Below are positions 1 through 12,135 of a DNA stretch of 64,000 bases, piece after piece. The position numbers and the translations under genes are program-made. The stretch comes from Zeus faber. Its lineage: Eukaryota; Chordata; Actinopteri; Zeiformes; Zeidae. Position 1 is the stretch's first letter; each line of letters starts with the position of its first letter. The notes below the pieces were generated by a model. The model did not search any database, was not told where the DNA came from, and saw nothing but the letters and a program-made list of their open reading frames with translations. The stretch is from assembly GCA_960531495.1 (NCBI GenBank), contig OY482864.1, positions 10,845,396-10,909,395 on the forward strand, in the 5' to 3' direction.

Positions 1-420
1 TTGTAGACGCTTTCGGCAGTGGACAGGGGTCAGCATGGACACTGACTGGTCTGCAGCTACACAGCCCCATACACAGCAAGCTGTGATGCACTGTGTGTTC
101 TGACACATTTCTATCAGAGCAGCTTTAACCTTTTCAGCAATTTGTGCTACAGTAGCTCTTCTGTGTGATCGGACCAGACGGGCTGTTTTGGAGATGCTCT
201 GCCTCAGTCATCTTAGCATCACAATTTGACTCTTGTCAAAGTGGTTCAGATCCTTACGCTTGCCCATTTTTCCTGCTTCCAACAGATCAACTTCAAGAAC
301 TGACTGTTCACTTGTTGCCTGATATATCCCACATCTTGACCGGTGCCATTGGAACGAGATGAGCAATGTTATTCACTTCACCCTGTCAGTGGCTTTAATG
401 TTGTGGCTGATCGGTGTATA
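1..420 (-). mobile_element. Tc1-like DNA transposon, family A, internally deleted, cut by window start
   Basis: Read on the minus strand, it starts at the terminal inverted repeat near 420 (tacaccgatcagccacaac, with one small difference). It then gives the N-terminal part of a Tc1-like transposase: the segment equivalent to [13 protein letters not shown] and the helix-turn-helix equivalent to GQSISKTA, both damaged. After the HTH start it jumps, near 180-190, to the later segment around VRPSHRR. It runs out of the window in the part equivalent to LTPVHRRKRLQ. The catalytic DDE domain is not in view. The same family recurs at 18640-19289 and 63735-63871. Family assignment rests on remembered fish Tc1-like sequences with this terminal repeat. 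It is not functional. Confidence 0.85.
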
Positions 421-1678
421 CAGTATATTTCTGCTTCTGAATCTGTGTCTCACCATAGTCAGGGCAACTAGTGAATCATTTTAAGGTTTCTCAGCACATT
501 GTTATCTTATTGTGTCACAGTGTAATGTTGGGTGGAGCCCAGGAAGACTAGCTGCTCGCCAAGGCTTCATCCAACGGTCAATCCCTATAATAAACAAAGC
601 AGGAAAACAATCAGGGCTGATGCAACGTGGGCGTGCTGACTGAAGTGCCAAAACACAGTTTGGTCATTGAACTATCATCTAGTAGCCAGTTTGGAGCGAG
701 GTAGGGGGATAAATGAGTCCCCCCCCCCACCTACTGCTGTACTTACAGCTCGACGTGGGGCCTTTTGTTGTCGCTGCTCTTTGAAGCAGACTGCAAACTT
801 CATGTCCCAATTTAGCCTGTCACAGTCGCTTATGCTGCTGTAAGCCATGTTGATCCCCGCGGCCCCCCACCGCGGTGATTTTCCTCTCTCTCCCTCTCTT
901 CCCTCCCTCCCTCCATCCCTCCCATGGGACGGGGGTGTTGGGGCCTTGGACACTGTGTTGAGGGTGTGTATGGGGAGGGGTTCATTATCACCATTTATAT
1001 TTATAATGTATACCCAATATAACCATGACAAAGGATCCTGTGCATCGCAATTTTCTATATTCTGTATTTTTTTATATATCCGACCTATTTTCTCTTTTTT
1101 GGCTATTTCTTTTTATATTTGAGAATTTTTATTTGCCTTCACTTTATATTCCGTTTTATCCTCCATCTTTTTTCAGACTGTTCAGCTTTTTTTGTTCATT
1201 TTGTGCCATTTATTTTTATTTTTATGCCAATTGTATGTGGAGAAAGACGCCAACCCTCACCAGAACAAATTCCAAGTGTATGTAAATGTGCCTGGATATA
1301 TTTAGATTCTTTCATAAAAATCTGTTACTAACCCATCTTTCCTCCTTTTGAGTGTCTTTCCATCTCTCTCTCTAGTTCTCGTTTCTGTCTATACTTTCAC
1401 TCAGTGGCTCAGTGTCAGCCTGGTGGATTCAGCTTCGTAATCGTCCAAATCCACTGACATTCTTATATAGAGAAGCGCGTGCGCGCGCGCTTGTGCGTGC
1501 TTGTGCGCGTGTGGTTCTATAAAGCAGACCTTCGGGGCGAGGCATCCCCAATGCTTTCTCTGAGAAAAATAAAAATCCTTTGTCACATCTACACGTACTT
1601 CCATTGTCTTGAGATGCACAATTACAATTTCAAACACAGCATCATGTTGCTGTTCTTGTTTTTGCTTTTTTCCATATT

Positions 1679-1680
<2 letters not shown>

Positions 1681-1724
<44 letters not shown>
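1681..1724. repeat. (GA)n microsatellite, about 22 units
   Basis: This is a pure AG dinucleotide tract of 44 bases. The open frames across it, which read as RERERE or SLSLSL, are artefacts of the repeat. Confidence 0.97.
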
Positions 1725-1725
<1 letters not shown>

Positions 1726-2819
1726 ACAAGGCCTACTGAGTATGAGGCAATATTGAGTGAGATTTACTGTGAAATCCGTTAACATGTGCCTCCCTGGCAG
1801 AGCCCAAACACTTGATTGATGAGAAAGAAAGCGACTGGGAGGGGGGAGACCTAATGCCTCCGCTGCCGGGCCCTGATGCAACCACCCACTCATGTCAGCA
1901 ACCCCGAAAAAATATGGCCGCAAATTGAAACCATAGGGGGATAAAAAAATAAATAAAAAAATAATTGAGTATATGTGTACCTTGAACTTTTTTTTTGAGA
2001 AGGGGAGGAAAAAAAAAACAAAACAATTTACAGGATGCTGGCACAGCAGAAAGCAATGGTTCTTTATGGGGGGGGGGGGTCTCTTGGGCCAGTGTCGTGG
2101 TGATCGTGATGTCGTTGTGAGCAACCGACGCCCCCGTCGGCAGAACCCGCCCCGCGCTCCATCGTGACGCCGAACCCCAAACGTCCGAGGCTGAATGGGC
2201 TCAAGCCTTCAACAACAAGGCACACCTTCCTGCGGAAAACAATTGGACCCCAATTAAATTTTTTTGAATACCCATTCAAGTGACTTTTATATGAAAGGTC
2301 AAACATATCCGGAGGAATCTTAGTGCACCAGGAAAAATGTTGGGCTTGGGGGAATCCAGTTTTATTGTCAGCACACCCATTGAGAAAGGTTTTCCGTCTC
2401 TAGAATGAGTGATGGCGATATTACCGTAATAACAGTCATCGTCGCCCAACGAAAATGGCGTAACTTAGGTTTCGCCGACTACGGCAAACTTAGCCACAGT
2501 AGAACACAAAACCTTTGGCCGTTCCTTCAATGGGAATTTCACGGGAGTCTTTGAAGTTAACCCTTCCGGAGGGACCTATACAGAAATACCTTCGATATCG
2601 TTCTCATCTGTTTACTTAGCAATAGGCTCACCTGCGGCCGAAGACAATCCAACCCCTTCTACATTTTATTGGTGTTTTATCCCACGTCCGCTGAGGATGA
2701 CCAGTCTTATTCGGTGGCAGCAGACCCCACCCTTTCTGTTCCACCACCCCCACCCCCAAGCAGCCAAACAGGGAAGACAACCAGAGAGAGGGAGCGATTA
2801 ATAGAGAGGGGGAAGGGAG

Positions 2820-2825
2820 GAGAGA

Positions 2826-2874
<49 letters not shown>
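2820..2874. repeat. (GA)n microsatellite, one interruption
   Basis: This is a GA dinucleotide tract with a ggg interruption near its left end and about 22 uninterrupted units after it. Confidence 0.96.
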
Positions 2875-2875
<1 letters not shown>

Positions 2876-4865
2876 CCAAGGGAGCGAGAAAAATAACAGC
2901 TCGTCGTGCGCTGATAGCTGGGGGGGGGTAAAGAAAGAAAGAGTCCTGGCATGGGTGGGAATGAGGAACTTTGGTGGAGGATGAATGTCGACGTTCCAAA
3001 CAGCCCAAACCCCGAATTAATCTCCCTGATAGCCCCTGCACCGCCATACATTAGAGGAAATGGCGTGCTCAACCGCGGCGCCGTTCAATCTTCCCCCTGC
3101 GCTCCTTTTCACCGAGTGCAGCCTACAAAACCGCCAAGGCCCATCGCAATAAGGGAATGATGGAGGAGCGGGGGCGACACACACACACACACACACACAT
3201 ACACACAGCGTCTGCACCATTTTACATTTTAATCACATCACACAATAGCACAGGTGGGAGACCCGGTATGGACAGGTAGAAGAGAAACGGAGAAAGAGAG
3301 ATGAGGCGAAGAGGAGGAAAAAGGAGGCGTGCCCACAGCAACTCATTGTGGAGGACGAAGGAGAGAGAAATTACATCTGGGAGAAGGTGATAGCAGAGGA
3401 GAGGGAGAGAGAGAGAGAGAGAGGAAAAGCGAGTTTAGTAGGGGATCACTTCGTCTTTCTTCCACTTTGGGCTCTTATCAATGTTGGCCTATTATAAAAA
3501 AAAAAAAAAAAGGGACTCCGATCACATTTTTGGATGCTTTCCAGCCTCAGGGCATTGATTTAAGGTTGCATGCACACAAACCCGATTGTTCCATGGCATT
3601 GGAATTATGGAAAGTGGTCAAATCTCTTGGAAAGAGGATTGGACCTATTTTGTATCGTTACAAGGGAGTGACATTGCTTAGTTAAAAATATATATATATA
3701 AATACTCCCCTCCCAAAAAAAACCACTTGACCAGCCTTGACTTGACAAAAACACCGCGGCAACAGAAAAATAGAAATATGGATTTCATTATAACGTACAA
3801 CCGCGCCCGAAGAAAAACACCCAGGTCAGTGCTCCTCCCTCCCAGCCGCTCCCCGGGCTTCCTGCCAGGGCCAAAATAGAATCCCGTGGAGTCAAATGGA
3901 AATCATATGCTTTGCTTATTTTCTCGCCACTCCGCTCATCAATCTTTTAACGCGCGGAAATGCAGCCGGAGGGGTGGCGCCGCGCCGCCTCCCCCATGGC
4001 GTTTGGCGCTTTCAAGGATTTCTTTTCTCTTTTCTAACCTTAAGTGTGACAGATGCTCCACGCCGGAAAGGCGGGTCTGGGCGGCTGATGAGAGGGTTTC
4101 CCCCGCCCGTTACTACGAGGAGGGTGTCTCTGTTGGGAAGCTGCAGGAGAGGGGCGGGCGGGCGGGGAGGGGGAGCACAGCAGCAGCACTCAGCAATTAA
4201 TGGAGTGAAGTTGCCGGGCCTTCAAATGGCCCGAGGGCTGCCCTCTGTTGTGGAGGGACGGAGCAGCGGAGGAGAGAGGGGAGACGAGCGCTTGTTAGTA
4301 TTGGTGTTGGCAGCCGTGGGTTAACCGGAGAGGAGGAGGCGGGTCAGAAAGAGAGGGCCGCGCGCGAAGTCACGGCGCTAATAGGGTGCTGCTACGCCTA
4401 GTTTTTGGAGTCAGACACACAAGCGGGCGCGCGTACACGTGCACACGCAAACAGCTGGGGTCGACATCTCCTCCTCCCCCTCCTCCTATATCGATCTGAC
4501 GCAATGATCTCATGGATTTCGGGTGCCGTATGATGAGAGAATGGGTCAAGCTTTGTGTCATATTTCTGTGGAGCCTGACATAAAAAAAATAAAAATAAAA
4601 AATATGCATACATTTTTATTCTCTGATCATAAAGGGCCCTTTTGCGCTGAGGGGCCCCGGGGCACGTACCCAGATTGCCCAAATGGTCGATCCGGGCTTG
4701 ATTATAGAAGCTGAGAAGCAGCAATTGAGCCAAAACGTAATGTAATGAAAAACCAAATCAATACAATTCTCTGGCTCGCATAGATACAGTGTTAACCTTG
4801 ATTCGGGAGTCAAAGTGAACAAAGAATGGTCAAAAATATAAGTGGCACTGAAACTAATGGATTTT

Positions 4866-4912
4866 AGTTAAAGTCTTTATCATCCCACAAGGGAAATTTG
4901 ATTTGCAGACAG
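4866..4912. repeat. Short retroposon 3'-end-like fragment
   Basis: The stretch cccacaagggaaatttgatt resembles the 'tttattagtcccacaaggggaaattt' type of sequence common near the 3' ends of fish LINE and SINE copies. It is short and isolated, so the family cannot be named. The resemblance is from memory. Confidence 0.35.
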
Positions 4913-5149
4913 TTTAAAACATCACGATATTAACCGAACAACATAGATTTTCCTCTCACCCTATATGTGATGTCTGTGTGTGTTCTACTATACCTGTGAG
5001 GACCAGTCTCTGAATTGACTATTCTTTTGGTTTCGAAGTGCACCGGCGGCATGGATCCTCACGAACCAGCTCACATTGATACCAGTACAAGAACGTGTGT
5101 GGGGTGTGTGTGTGTACTGACCACAGCTTTCTGTTTGTAAAGAACTGAA

Positions 5150-6430
5150 AATGCTCATTTGTTGAATTTGCAGCACTAGGACAGCACATATTTACTGAAA
5201 TCAAAAGCTATTTCAATCAAAAACATCTTAACAGGCCAAGTTACATGTTAACATAGGACCCTTCTTTCATATCACCTTCACTGTTCTTGCATCCATTGAA
5301 ATTGTGAGTTTTTGGAGAGTTTCTGCTTGAATGTCTTTGCATGATGTCAGAATAGCCTCCCAGAGCTGCTGTTTTGATGCAAACTGCCTCCCACCCTCAT
5401 AGATCTTTTGCTGGAGGATGCTCCAAAGGTTCTCAAAAGGGTGGAGGTCAGGGGAGGATGGGGGCCACACCATGAGTTTCTCTCCTTTTATGCCCATAGC
5501 AGCCAATGACACAGAGGTATTCTTTGCAGCATGAGATGGTGCATTGTCATGCATGAAGATGATTTTACTACGGAAGGCACGGTTCTTCTTTTTGTACCAT
5601 GGAAGAAAGTGGTCAGTCAGAAACTCTATGTACTTTGCCGAGGTCATTTTCACACCTTCAGGACCCTAAAGGGGCCTAGCAGCTCTCTCCCCATGATTCC
5701 GGCCCAAAACATGACTCCGCCATCTCCTTGCTGACGTCGCAGCCTTGTTGAGACATGGTGGTCACCCACCAACCGTCCACTACTCCATCCATCTGGACCA
5801 TCCAGGGTTGCACGGCACTCATCAGTAAACAAGACTTTTTTAAAATGAGTCTTCATGTATTTCTGGGCCCATTGCAACCGTTTCTGCTTGTGAGCGTTGG
5901 TTAGGTGTGGCCCAATAGTAGGTTTATGCACAACTGCAAACCTCTGGAGGATCCTACACCTTGAGGTTCACAGGACTCCAGAGGCACCAGCAGCTTAAAA
6001 TACCTGTTTGCTGCTTTTTCAATTTGTCTGGCAGAAACCATCCGCATTATGTCTTTATCTGCACGAACCTGTCTGTGCTCTGAATCAGCCACAAATCTCT
6101 TCACAGTACGATGATCACACTTATGTTTTCGTGAAATATCTAATGTTTTCATACCTTGTCCAAGGCATTGCACTATTTGACGCTTTTCCTTTTTTTTTCC
6201 CGTATTGCTTGAAACCTGTGGCCTGCTTAATAATGTGGAACGTCCTTCTTAAGTAGTTTTCCTTTAATTCACCTGGCAAACTAATTATCACAGGTGTCTG
6301 AGACTGATTTCAGTGATCCAAAGAGCCCTGAGACACAATACCATCCATGAGTTTAATTGAAAAACAAAAAATGTAATGTTTATGACACTTAAATCCAATT
6401 TGCATAATAATTTGGAACGTGGTGTGTATA
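5150..6430 (-). mobile_element. Tc1-like DNA transposon, family B, one end missing
   Basis: The minus-strand 5' end is near 6430, where the terminal repeat reads cgttccaaattattatgcaa. A leader of about 250 bases follows, then a broken transposase (separate entry), then a 3' untranslated part ending near 5150 in sequence such as caaatgagcattttcagtt. The expected second copy of the terminal repeat is not found beyond that point. The sequence passes into unrelated DNA with a GT-rich patch (5098-5116), so the 3' end has been lost. Structure and terminal repeat fit the Tc1/mariner superfamily. It is a dead copy. Confidence 0.9.
5267..6173 (-). pseudogene. Tc1-like transposase pseudogene (family B)
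   Basis: Three minus-strand frames carry successive parts of one transposase. Residues from 6173 give the HTH DNA-binding region (GQGMKTLDISRKHKCDHRTV). The frame from 5931 gives PHLTNAHKQKRLQWAQ and the first catalytic aspartate in VLFTDECRATLDG. The frame from 5653 gives the second aspartate in FMHDNAPSH and the glutamate in SPDLHPFENLW, then the C-terminus. So all three DDE-type acidic residues are still readable, but at least two frame changes separate the pieces and no single open frame exists. Normal members are about 340 residues long. They cut and paste their own element at TA sites. This copy cannot make a whole protein. Confidence 0.92.
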
Positions 6431-7401
6431 AATATATATTTATATTTGAATGAGTCATCTATTGCAATACTGTACATATTATATTGTTATGAATATTCTG
6501 TTTTGTTTTGTTTTTCCCCCATGCTGGTGCACACAGTGTATGTACGGATTTGATTTTAATACATGCATCCATCCATCGTTATCCAAACTTTCCACCCAGG
6601 CAATTTGCTGCAGTGTGTGTGTACGTGGTGGGTGACTGATGACCTTTTGTACACTACTCTTCTTCTGCCCACCCACTTCCCTAACCCTAATGCTGCCCAC
6701 CCTCCGCCCGCCCCCCGCAGGCGGAGGCTACAGATGGATAGGGAGACCGCGGGGGACAATACAGAGAGAGAGAGAGAGAAGCAGCGGCTGCGGTGGAGGG
6801 ACGCTGAGACGGATAAGAGCGACAGAGAGACTGATAGGTCTGGTAAAGGTCACATTTGCCTGTCCCCCACAAGGTCCTGGCCACCCCGCCACCTCCCCCC
6901 TACCTGGGTCATTAGCGCAGGAAGCCGCATGGAGTCGGGGGGAGGGAGGAGCTGGAGGCTTGGTGAAAACAGGAGACAGGTGTTTTCATTTTCTCTTTAT
7001 ACCAAGGCAGCCGCTGTATGCGGCCAGCATGCACGGCACACTCAAACCGGCTTCTCGTTTTCTTAATACTCAGGTTTTCACCGTTGACGCACGTTTCCAC
7101 ATCGATCCCATCGCCGAAAAACAACCGTAGCGCAACTAGCCCCCAGTTAGGTTCCGCATACTGTGTGGGGTGGCAGGGGAGAGCCACCGCAGGGGTTGGA
7201 GACGAATTGGACGGCAAGACAGAAGGGGAGACTTTGTGTTGAGTTGGTGACGTGGGATCGAGCGAGAAGAAAGAAAGGGAGACAAGGTGTAAGCGAAGAT
7301 GAGCGAGAGCGAAAGAGAGAATCTCCAGAGACAGGAATGGTATTGGTATTTTTTGTACCAATCTATGATATTGTGCCAACGTCTTCTCAACAAAGGTGGC
7401 A

Positions 7402-7519
<118 letters not shown>

Positions 7520-8778
7520 GCCTCTGTATTTGATCTAATTAGACAAGGAGCAGAATGCTCAGAGCTCAATCCACAGCTGATACCGACCGGAAGGTACGCT
7601 ACAGCGCGTGGCGGAACTGTGTCAGAACAGAACACATGTGGTCCTTTCCGCTTGGCGTACGGGCCAGGTGTTATTCTGGGATTGACGGGAAAGAGACCGA
7701 CGCGCTGAAATGAATTAGCGCGGCTGCAAGTGAAACAAGCCCAATTGCAACATAACCCCGAGCCTCAGTGCAGAGCGGGGACCTGGCTCCTTTTCTTTGC
7801 GGAACGACATGCAAATGGTGCAAATGTGGAATAATCATTGCTGCCAATGGCACCTAAACTCCTTAGTAGTCACACCGCGCTGCATCGGCAGGGTTGGGTT
7901 TTATGCCAGAAGGTGCAAAACCAGATGGTATTTTCAAAAGCTAAAGTATCCCTAAATTGCTTACAGTGGAACAGAGCTGCGCTTCAGAATAACATAGAAT
8001 TGACTATATACTACTGTTGGGGGGGACAAAAAATGAAAAAATAATATACAGAACGACTAGTCAAGCACTCAGCACAGTGGGAAGAAAAATCTTCCTTGTG
8101 ATCGTCTCATCCGTGCCTGAAAAGAAAGGAAGCTGTTGCCCGTTCTCCACCAAAAACTGCTGACACCTTTCATGCACCGCTCGCCGTCCACAGAATGGAT
8201 TCCTCTCACATGAAAAGCATTGAGAGGGTGGGAGTGGGAGAGGGCGATTTCCTGCTAATATGTTGATATTCCGCCCGTGTTTGCATTTTCTCATACAGCA
8301 CGGTTTCCTGGCTCAACACAAGTTCTTGTTGAAAGAAAAAAAAAAATAACACACACACCTACACAGAAGCACGCACACACAGAATATTTTTTTACACAAC
8401 CTCTGAAGTATCAAAGGCACGGTTATCCACTTTGCATTCCCTGTTGGATGGAAGAAGATGGATGGAAGAACCCGAAACATCAGCGAGAGATGAATCTGAC
8501 AATAGTAAAAACAAAAAAAAAAAAAAAAAACCCCGCTAACAGGATAAAAATAAGCCTCCACTTTGGAGGACGTGAGGCCGAAGCAGGATAGCGTTTCAAC
8601 TTCCCCGCTTCCCTGCCTTCCTACTTTGCTGCCCTTCATTTGTCATCGCGGATGTGGCTTCCAGGCGATGCCTCTCATTTCTCCGGGACTCTCCGCAGGA
8701 TTACAGGCCGACACTACAATCTACGCTTGTTTCTGATCTCAGTGGGCGACAAGGAACAGGAACGATTTCTCAGTCTCA

Positions 8779-8790
8779 GTGTGTGTGTGT

Positions 8791-8823
<33 letters not shown>
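8779..8823. repeat. (GT)n microsatellite, one interruption
   Basis: This is a GT dinucleotide tract broken by a single C (gtgtctgtgt). It is followed at 8824-8850 by a degenerate (GGGA)n-type patch. Confidence 0.95.
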
Positions 8824-10135
8824 AGCGAGAGAGGGAGGGAGGGAGGGAGGCAGCGGGTGTGAGCATGTAGTGCCCTCATCTTTGCGCTACTACTTTTACA
8901 TTCACTATACAGTAGCACTCTACCGATATGTGTGCGCGCCCCGGCCGCAATTCATCTATATTTTCCTCCTTTTTCTTCCGTGCTAAAAAGCTCAACGCAG
9001 GGGTAGTTCCGAGAAGTGCTGTGTACAGAGGGATTCTAGGAAAATAAAACAAAATCAAATGCAAATATATTATGGACTGAATGTGTGAGTTCATGGTGTG
9101 CACAGTGCAGCCGCTGAAACAAATATATAACATTAAATACAAAGGAGATACTGACAAGGTCAACAATGAAAAAGAAAATAAAAACGTGGCTGTGGCTCCT
9201 GTTTTTTGTCCTTTCCGATGCAGGATTATCAAAGCCAACCATTGGCTAACTCATCTCAGATCACCCCGTCTGAGACGATCCTCTCATGCATCGTGCATTT
9301 TCTTACAAATCGAATTAAATAAAAAAATAATAATAATAAAAAAAAACAGGAGGAGAAGGAAAAGGATATTCATTCATTTCATGCATTGCATTGATTCATG
9401 CATTAATTTTTGATGGTTCCAGCCATTGGCAGATAAGCAGACAAGCCAAAATAGTCCTGAAGCAATTCAGATCACCACAGGAAGTTAGGGAGGGGGTGGG
9501 GCTAAAAAAGGAGTACAAAAAAAATAGACATACTGTATATGGAGAGAAAGGGTGAGAAACAGCGGGAGACGGACGGAAATAGAAACAAAAGGATGGATAG
9601 GGGTGGAAAGTGAGAAAGAGGGGCAGAATGCGAGGGGGAAGAAGGCACAGACGGTGATGGAACAGAGAGAAAAAGGCGGAGTAACGGGCGAGTCTCAATG
9701 GCGTTTTGGGCCAAACAAGGACGCGGAGGAGGAGCCGAGGCGGGACGGCGGCGTGCGATGTGGATTTTCTGTCCGCGGCGTGCACATGAGGCGCCAAGGT
9801 CCAGTCTTGTTATCATTAGCACGGCGAGCACGTCTGCCCCGTGGCTTCCTCCCTGACCCCGTCCTTCACCTTCCGGCTCCAGAGATGGAGAGCTAGCGGG
9901 CTGCACCGTGTGTGTGTGTGTGTGTGTGTGTTTCATACACCCACACCTGCTTTTTTTTTTGGTAGAACAAATGAATGGACGATGTGATTATCTGTTCCAG
10001 TGTTAACCACACTTATAAAAAAAAACAAAAAAAACGTCACGCTTTCCGAACCGTAAGAATTTTGGAGGTAAGGTTATCCAGCCTCAAGCTCCAACAGTGA
10101 TCAGGGAAAACCGCAATTACGAGCAAGTGTCGGAG

Positions 10136-10155
10136 CGTTAGGGTTAGGGTTAGGC
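10136..10155 (+). repeat. Short interstitial TTAGGG tract
   Basis: The sequence gttagggttagggttaggc carries about three vertebrate telomere units. It is too short to imply a chromosome end or fusion. Confidence 0.8.
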
Positions 10156-11058
10156 CAAGTGTTTGCGGCTCCAGGTGAACCTCAGGGTCATGTATCGGGC
10201 CCCATCGGCTAAGCTGGGCTTCTGGGCCAAACTCTACCAGGAGAGGCTTCCTGCGGTGCTGTCCTCCGAACCGCCATCATCATTCACGTTTATTTTGTGT
10301 GAATACAAAACAAATAACATTTGTCCTGTAACTGGTTGATATACAGCGGGTTGTATGGTTGCTTACCATCAGTCCACCCACTGGCACTAAAGTATACTTG
10401 AAAAGTTGGATTATTAATATATGCAGTTTCAAAGAAGCATGCAACCAATTCTGAAACGCGCCCACTTTTTCCAACCTGCATATTTTCAAGATAAAGTAGG
10501 CCTGCGTGTTTTATTTGCAGGATCAAATGAATGTTCGGCGAAAATGTGTAATTGTACTGTTTTGTTTTGTTACACAAAATGAGCGGGTTGACCCGGTGTT
10601 TTTAAACCCTGGAAAAAAAATAAGCAACTGACACCTTTTTTCCCAATGCCAGGAGAAACGCTGTTTCTTCCTGGTGCGTCACGTTTGACGTCACGTACCC
10701 GTCGGAAAAGGGGCGTGTCGTTGTTCCAGCGTGAATGGGGGGGGGGGGGGGGACAGTGTGGAGGAGAAGAGGCAGCAACTGAAACAAACCACGACATAAA
10801 AATGTAAAACTTGGAAAATAAAACAGCTCATCACTCAGCGAGAGTATCCACCTGTGCACCAGCAGCGGGGTGCGCAAGCCGTCCTTTCGGCGGCCGGGAG
10901 CGGAGACACTCCTCAGGTTCAGAGACGGGCTTGGGGCGGTGCTGGGGCAGTTCTGAGCCCGAGCCCGGAGCTGGGGCAAAAAAAGTGTGTGTGGGGGGGG
11001 GAAGTAATTAACTTATGATTTTGGATTCTAAAATCGAATATAAAATGACCAAAATGAT

Positions 11059-11611
11059 ATATACACTCACTGGCCACATAGGTGGAACAAAGGGGATTTA
11101 AGTGACTTTGAACGTGGCATGGTTGTTGGTGGCAGACGAGCTGGTCTGAGGATTTCACAAACTGCTGACCTACTGAGATTTTCAAGCACAACCATCGCCG
11201 GGGTTTACTGAGAATGGTCCAAAAAAAAGAAAATATTGCCTGATGATTGTGATGGCTACTTCCAGCAGGATAATGCACCTTGTCACAAAGCTCAAATCAT
11301 CTCAAACTGGTTTCTTGAACATGACAATGAGTTCACTGTACGTCAATGGCCTCCACAGTCACCAGATCTCAATCCAATAGAGCACCTTTGGAATGTGGTG
11401 GAACGGGAGGATTGGCATCATGGATGTGCAGCTGACAAATCTGCATCAACTGCGTGATGCTATCGTGTCAATATGGACCAAGATCTATGAGGAATGTGTC
11501 CAACACCTTGTTGAATCTATGCCACAAAGAATTAAGGCAGTTCAGAAGGCAAAAGGGGGTCCAACCTGGTACCAGCAAGGTGTACCCAATAAAGTGGCCG
11601 GTGAGTGTATA
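11059..11611 (+). mobile_element. Tc1-like DNA transposon, family C, internally deleted
   Basis: The left end reads tatacactcactggccac. The right end is its inverted partner, gtggccggtgagtgtata, inside a longer match equivalent to 'aggtgtacccaataaagtgg'. TA bases lie at both edges, as expected for Tc1/mariner target duplication. Inside are a decayed N-terminal HTH part (about 11095-11215) and a C-terminal catalytic part (separate entry). The middle of the transposase, including the first catalytic aspartate, is missing at a junction near 11220-11235. Full-length relatives are about 1.2-1.6 kb, so roughly half the element is gone. Confidence 0.9.
11236..11600 (+). pseudogene. Tc1-like transposase C-terminal remnant (family C)
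   Basis: The frame from 11236 reads the second catalytic aspartate in FQQDNAPCHKA and the catalytic glutamate in SPDLNPIEHLWNVVER. After a frame change near 11400-11450 it continues in another frame with the usual C-terminal segment (VQHLVESMPQRIKAV). The first DDE aspartate and the rest of the N-terminal half of the catalytic domain are deleted. Related proteins are DDE transposases of the Tc1/mariner superfamily. This piece has no plausible activity. Confidence 0.9.
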
Positions 11612-12072
11612 TTCCTGTCTATTAAAGCGCCAATGTCCAGAACTTCAACTCATGTGGCATCGCGCAGGTAAAGGGGCCAAAATTCAGGGGGTCGACCCGG
11701 GGGTCCTGTTTACGTCCGAGCCAAACAGAGGTGGGGCCGATAAAAACCTGTGTCTATTGCAGGGTCATTTTACCCGGGACCGAAACCCAGTCGTGACCTT
11801 TCCCCACTAATGACAAACACCGGATGTTAGCGGGTGTTACCGGGTTTTTGGAGCAGTGGGAAAGGGGTATTACAATGAAGTGTATGGTTTTGTGTCATTT
11901 TCCCCTCCATAGTGTCACACGCTAAACCAACCAACCACAACAAACCCTGATGAATAAACCCTCAGACTATATCCAGAAACATCAAAATCTCACACCGTCA
12001 CATCCCGGAGAGAGAGGCACTCTGATCTGAAGTGGGACATGTGATAATGTGTTTCTGTGCTGTTAGAACACG

Positions 12073-12135
<63 letters not shown>

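Larger units (their letters stand above)
421..4865. other. Non-coding stretch with microsatellites, no gene seen
   Basis: I find no supportable gene or exon. It holds a pyrimidine-rich patch (about 880-930), T-rich DNA (1060-1230), GA tracts at 1681-1724 and 2820-2874, a short CA tract at about 3178-3205, and a GC-rich, repeat-poor block at about 3940-4360. That block contains tracts such as gcaattaatggagtgaagt and could be conserved non-coding DNA, but nothing in a single sequence proves it. Open frames here are mostly translations of the GA/CT tracts. Confidence 0.6.

Noticed and set aside
10136-10155. Chromosome fusion point from telomere repeats
   Set aside because: Only about three units are present; this occurs by chance and has no head-to-head arrangement.
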